From Ruminococcus_C callidus (GTDB lineage: Bacteria > Bacillota > Clostridia > Oscillospirales > Ruminococcaceae), in the NCBI RefSeq assembly GCF_049562855.1, contig NZ_CP186925.1, forward strand, positions 3,100,001-3,164,000: DNA of 64,000 nt, in the 5' to 3' direction. Positions 8,659 to 16,721 of this stretch are shown in pieces. The position numbers and the translations under genes were made by a program. The notes under the pieces are model-generated. The model made no database searches. It was given only the letters and a program-made list of their open reading frames with translations, and was not told the DNA's origin. Numbering within the stretch: position 1 is the stretch's first letter; each line of letters opens with the position of its first letter.

Positions 8659-8687
8659 AATTTACCATGATTCCGGACGATTGTCAA
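8659..8687 (-). promoter_or_regulatory. Promoter of the hrcA-grpE-dnaK-dnaJ operon
   Basis: Minus strand TTGACA (8687-8682), 17-bp spacer, TAAATT (8664-8659). Transcription would start within or next to CIRCE, consistent with HrcA repression. Confidence 0.85.
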
Positions 8688-8810
8688 GGGCTTTTTCAAC
8701 TTTTGTAGGAATGCACAAAATTAGATTTATAAAAATGTGCATTTTGTGCAAATTTGAAGCCTGTTTGCAAAGTTTGTGCGATTTGTCACCCGATTTCTCT
8801 TTCAAATAGG

Positions 8811-8839
8811 TTGACAAATAAGGCCGACTGTGCTATAAT
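8811..8839 (+). promoter_or_regulatory. Consensus promoter of bioY
   Basis: TTGACA (8811-8816), 17-bp spacer, TATAAT (8834-8839): a perfect sigma-A promoter. No obvious BirA operator is seen next to it. The 8655-8929 gap otherwise holds only the divergent hrcA promoter. Confidence 0.88.
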
Positions 8840-8929
8840 GGGAACGTTGCAGCGTTAGCACACGCTTTGCGGCGGGGAATTTCCCGCAAGCCGACGCTCT
8901 CCAATCCAATCCAGAAAGGACTTTTTCCT

Positions 8930-9529
8930 ATGAAACAGCAAACACAGACCGCAGCTGCCGAATCCGGCATGACTGCCAAGAAGACCCAGCACCAGAAGAT
9001 CGTGGCAATGGTGCAGATTGCCCTGTTCGCGGCGATCATTGCCGTATGCTCATGGATCCAGATTCCCATGACCGTGCCGTTCACCATGCAGACCTTTGCC
9101 GTGTTCTGTGCTCTCGCCACACTGGGCGGCAAGGGCGGCACCATTTCCATTCTGATCTATATTGTACTGGGAGCCGTGGGCGTTCCGGTATTCGCCGGCT
9201 TTACCGGCGGCATCGGCATTCTGTTCGGCACCACCGGCGGCTACATTATCGGTTTCCTGTTCACCGGTCTGCTCTACTGGCTGATTACCCACTTTTTCGG
9301 GGAGAAGCTGCCGGTAATGATTCTGGCATTGGTGCTGGGGCTGGCGGTGTGCTACGCCTTTGGTACTGCGTGGTTCATGATCGTATACGCCAAGAATTCC
9401 GGTTCTGTGGGACTGCTGACTGCACTGGGCTGGTGCGTATTCCCGTTCATTCTGCCGGACTGCGTAAAAATGGCTCTGGCAATCCTGATTGGAAAGCGGC
9501 TCCCGAAGCGGCTGATCCAGCGTGTATAA
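8930..9529 (+). CDS. bioY: Biotin ECF transporter substrate-binding protein BioY
   Basis: 199-residue membrane protein with about six hydrophobic segments; the motifs TVPFTMQTFAV, GAVGVPVFAGFTGG and GGYIIGF are characteristic of BioY, the S component that captures biotin for an energy-coupling-factor transporter. The ATP-binding and T subunits are not nearby, so it probably uses the shared ECF module. ATG 8930 follows AGAAAGGA; an in-frame ATG at 8867 lacks a ribosome binding site. Confidence 0.95.
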   Translation: MKQQTQTAAAESGMTAKKTQHQKIVAMVQIALFAAIIAVCSWIQIPMTVPFTMQTFAVFCALATLGGKGGTISILIYIVLGAVGVPVFAGFTGGIGILFGTTGGYIIGFLFTGLLYWLITHFFGEKLPVMILALVLGLAVCYAFGTAWFMIVYAKNSGSVGLLTALGWCVFPFILPDCVKMALAILIGKRLPKRLIQRV

Positions 9530-9905
9530 ACTACGACCACACCACGGCTTGTGCTCGGCGTTTTTCTGCGGGCACGGCTACAGCGAAGCATTTACCGCAA
9601 ACATGACGGAAATGCTACGGCTGTTCCGGCAGGACGACCCATATATCACCCTGACCGGCGGCACGGACTGCATCTGTGCCAGCTGTCCCCACAGCCTGTC
9701 CCATGTGTGCGATGCGGCGGAAAAGGTACAACGCTATGACAGTGCCGTTCTCATGTTCTGCGGTCTTTCTGTGGGCAGTGTCCTGCGGTGGAGCGAATTC
9801 TGTGCACGGGTAGATCAGTGCATCTTGGATTGCGGCAAACTGGAACAGATCTGCGGGGACTGTGCGTGGTATACGATTTGTAAGAGTGGAAAACAGAATC
9901 GATAG
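9522..9905 (+). CDS. DUF1284 domain protein
   Basis: 127 residues, beginning YKLRPHHGLC and ending CGDCAWYTICK, both hallmarks of DUF1284. It has about ten Cys, including CICASCP and CGDC, suggesting a metal or iron-sulfur site. The start is GTG 9522, overlapping the end of bioY by 8 nt, so the two are translationally coupled in one operon. The biochemical role of DUF1284 is not established; the link to biotin uptake is only positional. Confidence 0.85.
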   Translation: MYKLRPHHGLCSAFFCGHGYSEAFTANMTEMLRLFRQDDPYITLTGGTDCICASCPHSLSHVCDAAEKVQRYDSAVLMFCGLSVGSVLRWSEFCARVDQCILDCGKLEQICGDCAWYTICKSGKQNR

Positions 9906-9914
9906 AACTACATT

Positions 9915-9946
9915 AACACATGTACAATAATCATTGTACATGTGTT
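9915..9946. terminator. Perfect 14-bp hairpin after the bioY operon
   Basis: AACACATGTACAAT, 4-nt loop, perfect complement. It lacks a long T-run but lies in AT-rich DNA right after the stop codon; it could be a terminator or an operator for the next gene. Confidence 0.5.
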
Positions 9947-10006
9947 ATGTTATATATGCACAAATATAGAATAATAATTTGTATATATACATTTTTTATA
10001 TTTATA

Positions 10007-10036
10007 TTGACTTTATGGTATATACTATGGTATAAT
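10007..10036 (+). promoter_or_regulatory. Promoter of the metzincin-like protease gene
   Basis: TTGACT (10007-10012), 18-bp spacer, TATAAT (10031-10036), in very AT-rich DNA. Confidence 0.7.
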
Positions 10037-10098
10037 TTAAATAGGATAATATTTTAGCTAAGATATATTTGCAAGATTACAAAAAGGAGGAATATAAA

Positions 10099-10860
10099 AT
10101 GAAAAAAAGACTTTTTAAAATCATATGCTCTACTATCGCTGTTACATCTCTTATCCTTTCTCCTCAGCTAACAACAAAAAGTTATGCTACATTAACCGTC
10201 AAAACTTATATGGATTCTGCTGAACTTGCAATCTATGGTGTTCCAGCAGCTTTTACCCAAAGATTCCCTGAAATTGAAAAACGTGTAGAATATTATTATG
10301 CAAACCGAACAGACGGCATAAACGTAAATGTTGTTTTTTCATCTCAAGACATTGTCAATAGTCCTGCTAGAAAATGTGCTGATAACTCCTCTAATTTTGA
10401 AAACACAGTACAATATGGCTGCCCTTGCTATACAAATACACAATGTGAAAATGGTACTCGTCATCATAATAATGCAGAAGTTTTCAAAAGCATTCTTCCC
10501 AATCCAGCAAATAGTAAAACTGCCACATGGCTATTCACGGCATCTTATATCTGTGCTAATAATTCTCATCATGGCGTAAATGGCGTGTGCTGGAAAACCT
10601 CCAGAAAAATTATTTCAAGTGATTATGATTACCGAGTTCCCAAAAGTAAAAAAGGAGAAGATATTTACGCATTTGCTTCAAAAACAATCATACACGAAAT
10701 TGGACATTTATATGATGTAAAAGACCACTATAATGTTCTTCCTGACCAATATCCTAAATGCATGTGGGGAACAGAACGTGGAAAATACATTATTGCATCT
10801 TCAATGGCAACATGCCCACAATGCCTAGAAAAGTTAAACCAAAACAAAAATAGATATTAA
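10099..10860 (+). CDS. Secreted metzincin-like zinc metalloprotease
   Basis: 253 residues. Sec signal peptide at 1-30 (cleavage near KSYA). The zinc motif is HEIGHLYDVKDH at 199-210: H199, E200 and H203, with D209 in the third-ligand position of HExxHxxGxxH/D, although the usual Gly is D206. A possible Met-turn (SSM, 234-236) and C221, C239 and C242 (CPQC) recall the Cys-rich C terminus of archaemetzincins. Two more Cys clusters (about 93-116 and 152-164) may form disulfides. ATG 10099 follows AAAAAGGAGG. Base composition is far more AT-rich than the flanking genes, suggesting recent acquisition. Substrate unknown. Confidence 0.75.
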   Translation: MKKRLFKIICSTIAVTSLILSPQLTTKSYATLTVKTYMDSAELAIYGVPAAFTQRFPEIEKRVEYYYANRTDGINVNVVFSSQDIVNSPARKCADNSSNFENTVQYGCPCYTNTQCENGTRHHNNAEVFKSILPNPANSKTATWLFTASYICANNSHHGVNGVCWKTSRKIISSDYDYRVPKSKKGEDIYAFASKTIIHEIGHLYDVKDHYNVLPDQYPKCMWGTERGKYIIASSMATCPQCLEKLNQNKNRY

Positions 10861-10893
10861 CCCTCTAATCAATAAAGCAAGGAGATGATTTCT

Positions 10894-11493
10894 ATGAAAA
10901 AACAGATACTGTTTCTCTTTTCGATGACAACAATACTGGCACTGCTGGCAGGCTGCGGCAAAACTGCTGCAAAACCGAAAACCACAGCAGCTACAACGAC
11001 AGCTGTTCCTGTCACCACAACCGAAGAAGTGTTCGAACAGGAAGTTTCCTGTGAATATTACCCGACCTATGACGCATTTTCTGCTGCTATGGCAGAAACC
11101 CGCCCGCAGGTCAGCCTGTTCACACCGCCGCAGGAACTGCTGGACACATGGCAATTCGTCAGCAGCGGCATTGATGCTTCTTTCTATTTCTACAGCTTTT
11201 ATGATGCCGCCACAGGACAGAACATTTATCTGGAAGTTGGTACCAACCGGCAGTACGATGATCTGCAAACCTTTATCGACTCTGTAGACCTGTCGTATGC
11301 CGCAAATCCCTTTGAGATCTATCAGCAGGAAACCGACTATTTCATCGCCTACTACCCCAACGATGACAGCTACACCCTGTATGGCATTATGCCCGATACC
11401 AAAACAGATTATACCATTATGCTCTGGCGGGACGATGACGAAACAGACACCCGCAACGACCTGCTGGCTGTCAAGGAGGCACTGGGGATTTAG
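10894..11493 (+). CDS. Lipoprotein, paralogue of the heat-shock operon lipoprotein
   Basis: 199 residues. Lipoprotein signal (LALLAGC, Cys about residue 20), Thr-rich linker, then YDAFSAAMAETRP, LFTP, W and YTLYGIMPD in the same order and spacing as in the protein at 6256-6873. The domain shows no enzyme motif; it is predicted to be anchored outside the membrane. Of two in-frame ATGs (10885 and 10894) the second is 9 nt from AAGGAG and gives a normal signal peptide. It lies 33 bp after the protease gene but matches the host composition, so it is probably an older resident. Confidence 0.75.
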   Translation: MKKQILFLFSMTTILALLAGCGKTAAKPKTTAATTTAVPVTTTEEVFEQEVSCEYYPTYDAFSAAMAETRPQVSLFTPPQELLDTWQFVSSGIDASFYFYSFYDAATGQNIYLEVGTNRQYDDLQTFIDSVDLSYAANPFEIYQQETDYFIAYYPNDDSYTLYGIMPDTKTDYTIMLWRDDDETDTRNDLLAVKEALGI

Positions 11494-11530
11494 AGAATCC
11501 TTCCCGATTATTTTCATTCTCACAAAACAC

Positions 11531-11559
11531 TTGACATTTCCGCAGTTTTCCGGTACAAT
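11531..11559 (+). promoter_or_regulatory. Promoter of glyS
   Basis: TTGACA (11531-11536), 17-bp spacer, TACAAT (11554-11559). The leader to 11616 is only about 50 nt, too short for a T-box. Confidence 0.8.
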
Positions 11560-11616
11560 ATAAAAGATACCAATGCTGTATACAGCAAGCAAATTCAAAC
11601 AAGGGAGAATACGAAA

Positions 11617-13005
11617 ATGTTGACCAACGATCAGAAAAGCATGGATAAAATCGTAAACCTCTGCAAGTCCCGCGGCTTTGTATACCCGGGCTCTGAGATC
11701 TACGGCGGTCTGGCAAACTCCTGGGACTACGGCCCTTTGGGTGTGGAACTGAAAAACAACATCAAGCGTGCATGGTGGCAGAAGTTTGTACAGGAGTCCC
11801 CGTACAACGTCGGTCTGGACGCTTCGATCATTATGAATCCGGAAACATGGGTGGCTTCCGGTCATCTGGGCGGTTTCTCTGACCCGCTGATGGACTGCAA
11901 GTCCTGCAAGACCAGACACCGTGCGGACAACCTGATTGAAGATTTCGACGGCACCAACCCTGCCGGCTGGACCAATCAGCAGATGATGGACTATATCCGC
12001 GAAAAGCAGATCCCCTGCCCGAACTGCGGCAAGACGGACTTCACCGACATTCGGCAGTTCAACCTGATGTTCAAGACCTATCAGGGTGTAACCGAGAATT
12101 CCAAGTCCGAACTGTACCTGCGTCCGGAAACTGCACAGGGCATCTTTGTAAACTTTGCCAATATCCAGCGTACCACCCGCAAAAAGCTGCCGTTCGGCGT
12201 GGCTCAGATCGGTAAGTCTTTCCGAAACGAGATCACTCCGGGCAACTTCATCTTCCGCGTCCGCGAATTCGAGCAGATGGAACTGGAGTTCTTCTGTAAG
12301 CCGGACACCGATCTGGAATGGTTCCAGTACTGGAGAAGCTACTGCAAGAACTTCCTGCTGACACTGGGTCTGAAAGAAGAAAACCTGCGGCTGCGTGACC
12401 ACGATCCGGAGGAACTGTGCTTCTACTCCAAGGCAACCACCGACTTTGAATACAAGTTCAGCTTCGGCTGGGGCGAACTGTGGGGTGTTGCAGACAGAAC
12501 CAACTACGACCTGACACAGCATCAGGAACACAGCGGCAAGTCGCTGGAATACATGGATCAGGAAGAAAATACCAAGTATATTCCTTACGTTATCGAGCCT
12601 TCTCTGGGCGTAGAGCGTCTGTTCCTGTCCATTGTGACAGAGGCTTATGACGAAGAAGTGGTAGATGCAGAAAAGAACGACACCCGTGTGGTAATGCACC
12701 TGCATCCGGCACTGGCACCGTACAAGGCTGCGGTTCTGCCGCTGTCCAAGAAGCTGGGCGACAAGGCTCGGGAAGTATACGCCGTTCTGGCAAAGCACTT
12801 CTCTGTAGACTACGACGAAACCGGCTCTATCGGTAAGCGTTACCGCCGTCAGGACGAGATCGGTACTCCGTTCTGCATCACGGTAGACTTCGACACCATA
12901 GAAAAGGACAACTGCGTCACCGTCCGCGACCGCGACACTATGGAACAGGTTCGCATGCCGATCGATGAACTGGTAAGCTATTTGCAGGACAAGGTAACTC
13001 TGTAA
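11617..13005 (+). CDS. glyS: Glycine--tRNA ligase, dimeric type
   Basis: 462 residues, the single-chain alpha2 form of class II glycyl-tRNA synthetase rather than the GlyQ/GlyS heterotetramer. Seen: SRGFVYPGSEIYGGLANSWD at the N terminus; a zinc-type CxxC pair (CKSC and CPNC); motif 2 (FRNEITPGNFIFRVREFEQME); motif 3 (PSLGVERLFL); and the C-terminal anticodon-binding domain (VVMHLHPALAPYKAAVLPL). It charges tRNA-Gly in the cytoplasm. ATG 11617 follows AAGGGAG. Confidence 0.97.
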   Translation: MLTNDQKSMDKIVNLCKSRGFVYPGSEIYGGLANSWDYGPLGVELKNNIKRAWWQKFVQESPYNVGLDASIIMNPETWVASGHLGGFSDPLMDCKSCKTRHRADNLIEDFDGTNPAGWTNQQMMDYIREKQIPCPNCGKTDFTDIRQFNLMFKTYQGVTENSKSELYLRPETAQGIFVNFANIQRTTRKKLPFGVAQIGKSFRNEITPGNFIFRVREFEQMELEFFCKPDTDLEWFQYWRSYCKNFLLTLGLKEENLRLRDHDPEELCFYSKATTDFEYKFSFGWGELWGVADRTNYDLTQHQEHSGKSLEYMDQEENTKYIPYVIEPSLGVERLFLSIVTEAYDEEVVDAEKNDTRVVMHLHPALAPYKAAVLPLSKKLGDKAREVYAVLAKHFSVDYDETGSIGKRYRRQDEIGTPFCITVDFDTIEKDNCVTVRDRDTMEQVRMPIDELVSYLQDKVTL

Positions 13006-13032
13006 GTTTCAGGAAATACACAGCAAATTTTC

Positions 13033-13067
13033 AAAGGGCACTCTCTGCTACAGAGGGTGCCCTTTTT
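13033..13067 (+). terminator. glyS terminator
   Basis: GGGCACTCTCTG-cta-CAGAGGGTGCCC followed by TTTTT; one G-T pair in the stem. Confidence 0.9.
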
Positions 13068-13073
13068 CGGTCA

Positions 13074-13630
13074 AGCGGCGAGTCGCCGCTGACCTTACGC
13101 CCCAATTTCAACTGTAAAAAGGGTAGTGTTACGGCGGCAGCAGCCAGCCCGTCGCCCAGCGGTAATGGCGACGGCAGACTTGCCCAAGGATAGCAAGCCG
13201 CCTGTATGCCCCGCCGGGGGATTTTTGTTGGTGGAAACTTCGGGTGATACTTGAATCTTATAATACAAGTGGAATGCGAACTCTTTTCTTTTTTTGCTTC
13301 TTTTTTTCTTTTCAGTAAAGAAAAAAAGAAGCGTAACTCCTTGTGAAATCGGTTGGCTGCTGTAGAGAGAAAAGAATCCCTCCACCAGCTTCGCTGGTCC
13401 CCCTCGTACTGAGCGGTCCCCTCTGCCCTGCGGGCATCTCCCCACCCCGTGGGGAGTCACCCTTTTCAAGGGAGGCTTATATGCGAGCTTGCAAACGCCG
13501 TATGAAATAAAGTTACCCACCTGTATCGGAAAACACTTGAATATCAACATTAACAATACAGGCAAGGTCAACAATCGGCGTTGGCATGCCCTAGGCGGAC
13601 AGCGAGGTACGAGCGAATTCCGCCGGACGG
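13074..13630. repeat. Modular non-coding repeat block, copy A
   Basis: About 550 bp made of modules that recur, in the same order, at 32619-33290: a GC-rich module (CGCCGCTGACCTTACGCCCC onward), a module around 13146-13195, a polypurine/polypyrimidine hairpin with a perfect 16-bp stem at 13296-13332, and a final module ending near GGTACGAGCGAATTC at 13604. Copy A additionally carries a stretch (about 13360-13485) of G+C-rich dyads. No convincing coding region is present. Confidence 0.7.
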
Positions 13631-13679
13631 TTTCGACACGACAGCATTAGAAACTGCACAAAAATGTTTTTTCTATAAT

Positions 13680-13855
13680 AGCCTCCCTTGAAAAGGGAGG
13701 TGGCTGCCCGTAAGGGCAGACGGAGGGATTTCTTCTGTGAAACCTGAAACAAAAGTAAAAGATTTCAGCAGAACCCCTCCACCGCCTCCCCTTTCAGGGG
13801 CGGCAATATTGAAAAAAGTCAACCGGCGGGGCGATGCGGGCATCGCCCCCTACTT
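13680..13855. repeat. REP-like palindromic repeats
   Basis: Starts with CCTCCCTTGAAAAGGGAGG and contains further dyads (CTGCCCGTAAGGGCAG; GGGCGATGCGGGCATCGCCC near 13830). This type of short palindromic intergenic repeat is common in Clostridia. Together with the preceding block it fills the 960-bp gap between glyS and the TM2 gene. Confidence 0.65.
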
Positions 13856-13912
13856 CAAGAAGTCCCCTAACATAATAAAGCCGTAATTATCACCGCAAAT
13901 CTCAACTCCCCC

Positions 13913-13941
13913 TTGACATTCCCCGAAAAATCTGGTATGAT
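13913..13941 (+). promoter_or_regulatory. Promoter of the TM2-DUF2752 operon
   Basis: TTGACA (13913-13918), 17-bp spacer, TATGAT (13936-13941). Confidence 0.8.
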
Positions 13942-13969
13942 ACAGAAAAACAAGAAAGGTTTTGAGATT

Positions 13970-14203
13970 ATGGCACAATACGTCACCATTACCAGCGACA
14001 AGCGAAAAACGCCGGCTCTGCTGCTGTGTATTCTGGGATTTTTCGGGATTGCAGGACTGCACCGGTTCTATGTGGGAAAAATCGGCACAGGGCTGCTCTG
14101 GCTGTGCACCGGCGGCTTTTTCCTGATCGGAACACTGGTAGACCTGTTTCACATTCTGCTGGGCAAATTCCGCGACAATACCGGCGTGCCTCTGCGGCAA
14201 TGA
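13970..14203 (+). CDS. TM2 domain membrane protein
   Basis: 77 residues with two transmembrane helices joined by the TM2 signature: GIAGLHRFYVGKIGTGLLWL, then GTLVDLFHIL. ATG 13970 lies after AAGAAAGG. TM2 proteins are small inner-membrane proteins of unknown function. Its stop overlaps the start of the DUF2752 gene (ATGA), so the two are coupled. Confidence 0.88.
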   Translation: MAQYVTITSDKRKTPALLLCILGFFGIAGLHRFYVGKIGTGLLWLCTGGFFLIGTLVDLFHILLGKFRDNTGVPLRQ

Positions 14204-14601
14204 GCCGCCGCACCGCCTGCCTATGGAGCATCGGGCTGTTCCTTGGAGCAGTGCTGCTGGTCTGCCTGCACCGCCCGCTGCTGCACGTTCTGGAGGCTCT
14301 GCCGCTGCCGGACTGCACATTCTACCGAACCACCGGCTGGCTCTGTCCCGCCTGCGGAAATACCCGTGCGGTACTGGCTCTATGCAAAGGGCAGGTGCTC
14401 CGTTCGCTTGGCTGCAACCCCATGATCGGCACGCTCTGTGCTGCCCTGCTCTGCTGCTATGCGGAACTGGTCTGCACCGCCATAGGCAAACCACGGCAGA
14501 TTCTTCCGCGGCGGACGGCCGCACTGGTAATTGTACTTGCGATAGTGCTGGGGTATGACATCGTGCGAAACTTTTTTCCGGCGATCACACTATGCAAATA
14601 A
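14200..14601 (+). CDS. DUF2752 membrane protein
   Basis: 133 residues with about three membrane segments and the DUF2752 hallmark CPACGNTRAVLAL (about residues 49-61), a CxxCGxTR motif that probably binds metal or redox-active groups near the membrane. The start codon overlaps the TM2 stop codon. Pairing of TM2 and DUF2752 genes recurs in other bacteria, implying a joint membrane role that has not been defined. Confidence 0.85.
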   Translation: MSRRTACLWSIGLFLGAVLLVCLHRPLLHVLEALPLPDCTFYRTTGWLCPACGNTRAVLALCKGQVLRSLGCNPMIGTLCAALLCCYAELVCTAIGKPRQILPRRTAALVIVLAIVLGYDIVRNFFPAITLCK

Positions 14602-14638
14602 AAACACCGCTTCCCAGACTGAGAAGCGGTGTTTTTTC
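14600..14638. terminator. Terminator between DUF2752 and atpC
   Basis: ACACCGCTTC (14604-14613) pairs with GAAGCGGTGT (14623-14632) and is followed by TTTTTT; A-rich on the other side, so it can also end the atp operon transcript coming from the right. Confidence 0.88.
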
Positions 14639-14654
14639 ATGCAAAAAACTGCAT

Positions 14655-15071
14655 TTAAATTTCATGATTGTGTCGCTTGGAGATCTTCAGACGGTTCATT
14701 GCACGGTTCAAGGCAGCCTGACTGTGGTAGTACTGCATAATGCTCTGCTTATGCAGCAGCCGTTCTTTCGCACGCTCGGCAGCCTCTGCGGCACGCTTGG
14801 CATCGATTTCTTCCGGCAGTTCGATGGCATCACCCAGCACCAGCACATAGTCCCGACGCACTTCGGCAAAGCCCTCGCTGATCGCCGCATAGTGCCATTC
14901 GCCGTCCACCAGATATTTCAGTTCTCCGGGGCTGACAATGGTGACCATGGACTCATGTCCCGGCAAAATGCCCATCAGACCGTCCACTGTCGGAAACACC
15001 AGCTGCTCTGCCGCACCTACATAGAACGGGCGGTCAGATGCCAGAATCTCCAGCTGAAATGTGTTTGCCAT
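14655..15071 (-). CDS. atpC: ATP synthase F1 subunit epsilon
   Basis: 138 residues: N-terminal beta sandwich (FQLEILASDRPFYVGAAEQL, GILPGHESMVTI) and a C-terminal helical hairpin. Central-stalk subunit that couples and regulates rotation. Last gene of the atp operon, 10 bp after atpD. Confidence 0.95.
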   Translation of the reverse strand: MANTFQLEILASDRPFYVGAAEQLVFPTVDGLMGILPGHESMVTIVSPGELKYLVDGEWHYAAISEGFAEVRRDYVLVLGDAIELPEEIDAKRAAEAAERAKERLLHKQSIMQYYHSQAALNRAMNRLKISKRHNHEI

Positions 15072-15081
15072 AGTACATCCC

Positions 15082-16476
15082 TCACGATTCCTTCTTCATG
15101 CTCTCGGCTTTCGCGATCGCCTCGTCGATAGTGCCCACGTTGAAGAACGCATTTTCCGGCAGTTCGTCCATAGCACCCTCTACGATCATCTTAAAGCCGC
15201 GAATGGTTTCCCGCAGCGGTACGTACTTGCCCGGCAGACCGGTAAAGACTTCTGCCACGTTGAACGGCTGTGAGAGGAACTTCTGGATCTTACGGGCACG
15301 ATATACTGCCAGCTTGTCATCCTCGTCCAGTTCTTCCATACCCAGAATTGCGATAATGTCCTGCAATTCCTTGTACCGCTGCAACAGTTCCTGCACCTTT
15401 CTGGCTACCTGATAGTGTTCTTCGCCCACTACGTCCGGTTCCAGAATACGGGAGGTGGATTCCAGCGGATCTACTGCCGGATAAATACCCTGTTCCACGA
15501 TCTTACGGGACAATACAGTCGTCGCATCCAGATGTGCGAATGTAGTCGCCGGAGCCGGGTCAGTCAGGTCATCTGCCGGCACGTAAACTGCCTGTACAGA
15601 GGTGATAGAACCGTTCTTGGTAGAAGTGATACGCTCCTGTAGTTCGCCGACTTCGTTTGCCAGTGTCGGCTGATAGCCTACGGCAGACGGCATACGTCCC
15701 AGCAGGGCGGAAACTTCAGAACCTGCCTGTACATAACGGAAAATGTTATCGATAAACAGCAGCACGTCCTGATGCTTTTCATCACGGAAGTATTCTGCCA
15801 TGGTCAGACCAGTCTGTGCCACACGCATACGGGACCCCGGCGGTTCGTTCATCTGTCCGAATACCAGAGCCGTCTTTTCGATAACGCCGGAATCTTTCAT
15901 TTCGTTCCACAGGTCATTACCCTCACGGGAACGTTCGCCGACACCGGTGAAAATAGAATAGCCGCCGTGTTCGGTCGCAACGTTGTGGATCAGTTCCTGA
16001 ATCAGGACGGTCTTACCAACGCCGGCACCGCCGAACAGACCGACCTTACCGCCCTTTGCATACGGAGCCAGCAGGTCAATGACTTTGATACCTGTTTCCA
16101 GAATCTCGACTACCGGACTCTGATCGCGGAACGACGGAGCCGGACGGTGGATCGGCCACTTTTCTTCGGTCTTAACTTCACCGGCATCATCGATCGCTTC
16201 GCCCAGCACGTTGAACATTCTGCCCAGTGTGGCGGTACCGACCGGCACCTTGATGCAGGAACCGGTGGCGGTGACTTCCATATCCTTTGCGAAGCCCTCC
16301 GTAGAGGACAGGCTGATGCAGCGGACGATGCCGTTGCCCATATGCTGTGCCACTTCCATGACACAGGTCTTTCCGCCGTTATCGACGGTCAATGCATCCT
16401 TGATCATCGGAAGCTTTCCCGGGAATGCCACATCAATGACAGGTCCTAAAACCTGCACGATTTTCCCTTTTTCCAT
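15082..16476 (-). CDS. atpD: ATP synthase F1 subunit beta
   Basis: 464 residues, full length. P-loop GGAGVGKTVL near residue 150, GERSREGND and the ATP-synthase alpha/beta signature near PALDP-equivalent PAVDPLESTS. Catalytic subunit. The 245-bp gap from atpG, unusually wide for this operon, holds a MITE. Confidence 0.98.
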   Translation of the reverse strand: MEKGKIVQVLGPVIDVAFPGKLPMIKDALTVDNGGKTCVMEVAQHMGNGIVRCISLSSTEGFAKDMEVTATGSCIKVPVGTATLGRMFNVLGEAIDDAGEVKTEEKWPIHRPAPSFRDQSPVVEILETGIKVIDLLAPYAKGGKVGLFGGAGVGKTVLIQELIHNVATEHGGYSIFTGVGERSREGNDLWNEMKDSGVIEKTALVFGQMNEPPGSRMRVAQTGLTMAEYFRDEKHQDVLLFIDNIFRYVQAGSEVSALLGRMPSAVGYQPTLANEVGELQERITSTKNGSITSVQAVYVPADDLTDPAPATTFAHLDATTVLSRKIVEQGIYPAVDPLESTSRILEPDVVGEEHYQVARKVQELLQRYKELQDIIAILGMEELDEDDKLAVYRARKIQKFLSQPFNVAEVFTGLPGKYVPLRETIRGFKMIVEGAMDELPENAFFNVGTIDEAIAKAESMKKES

Positions 16477-16564
16477 ATCATCATTCCTTTCCAGACGGCG
16501 GCGGCACAGCGGGCATCAGATGACACCCGCCGACTCCGCCGCTGCCGAGCCTTCCAATTCTTAG

Positions 16565-16677
16565 GGCAATACCACACAAAGATTGTGCGACAGATGCGTC
16601 GTCAAATTTTTCGTCAACGGGAAATTTGCAAGCAGATGGCGTGCAAAGTCGCCAGACGCTCTTTGCGCGGTATTGCC
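16565..16677. mobile_element. MITE copy 3, 113 bp, between atpG and atpD
   Basis: Terminal inverted repeats with two mismatches relative to the perfect copies, and a perfect 4-bp target duplication TTAG (16561-16564 and 16678-16681). The central hairpin segment is deleted (the left part jumps to the right part after TCGTCA). It sits inside the ATP synthase operon without a visible replacement promoter. Confidence 0.88.
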
Positions 16678-16721
16678 TTAGACAGCACTGCTTGGTGTCG
16701 TGCTGTTCTTAGAACCTGTCT

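Noticed and set aside
11494..11616. T-box riboswitch before glyS
   Set aside because: The promoter is only about 60 bp from the start codon and no specifier loop or antiterminator T-box sequence is visible.
13095..13574. 159-codon frame in the repeat block
   Set aside because: It spans several repeat modules and palindromes, has no ribosome binding site, and the reading frame is not kept in the second copy of the block.
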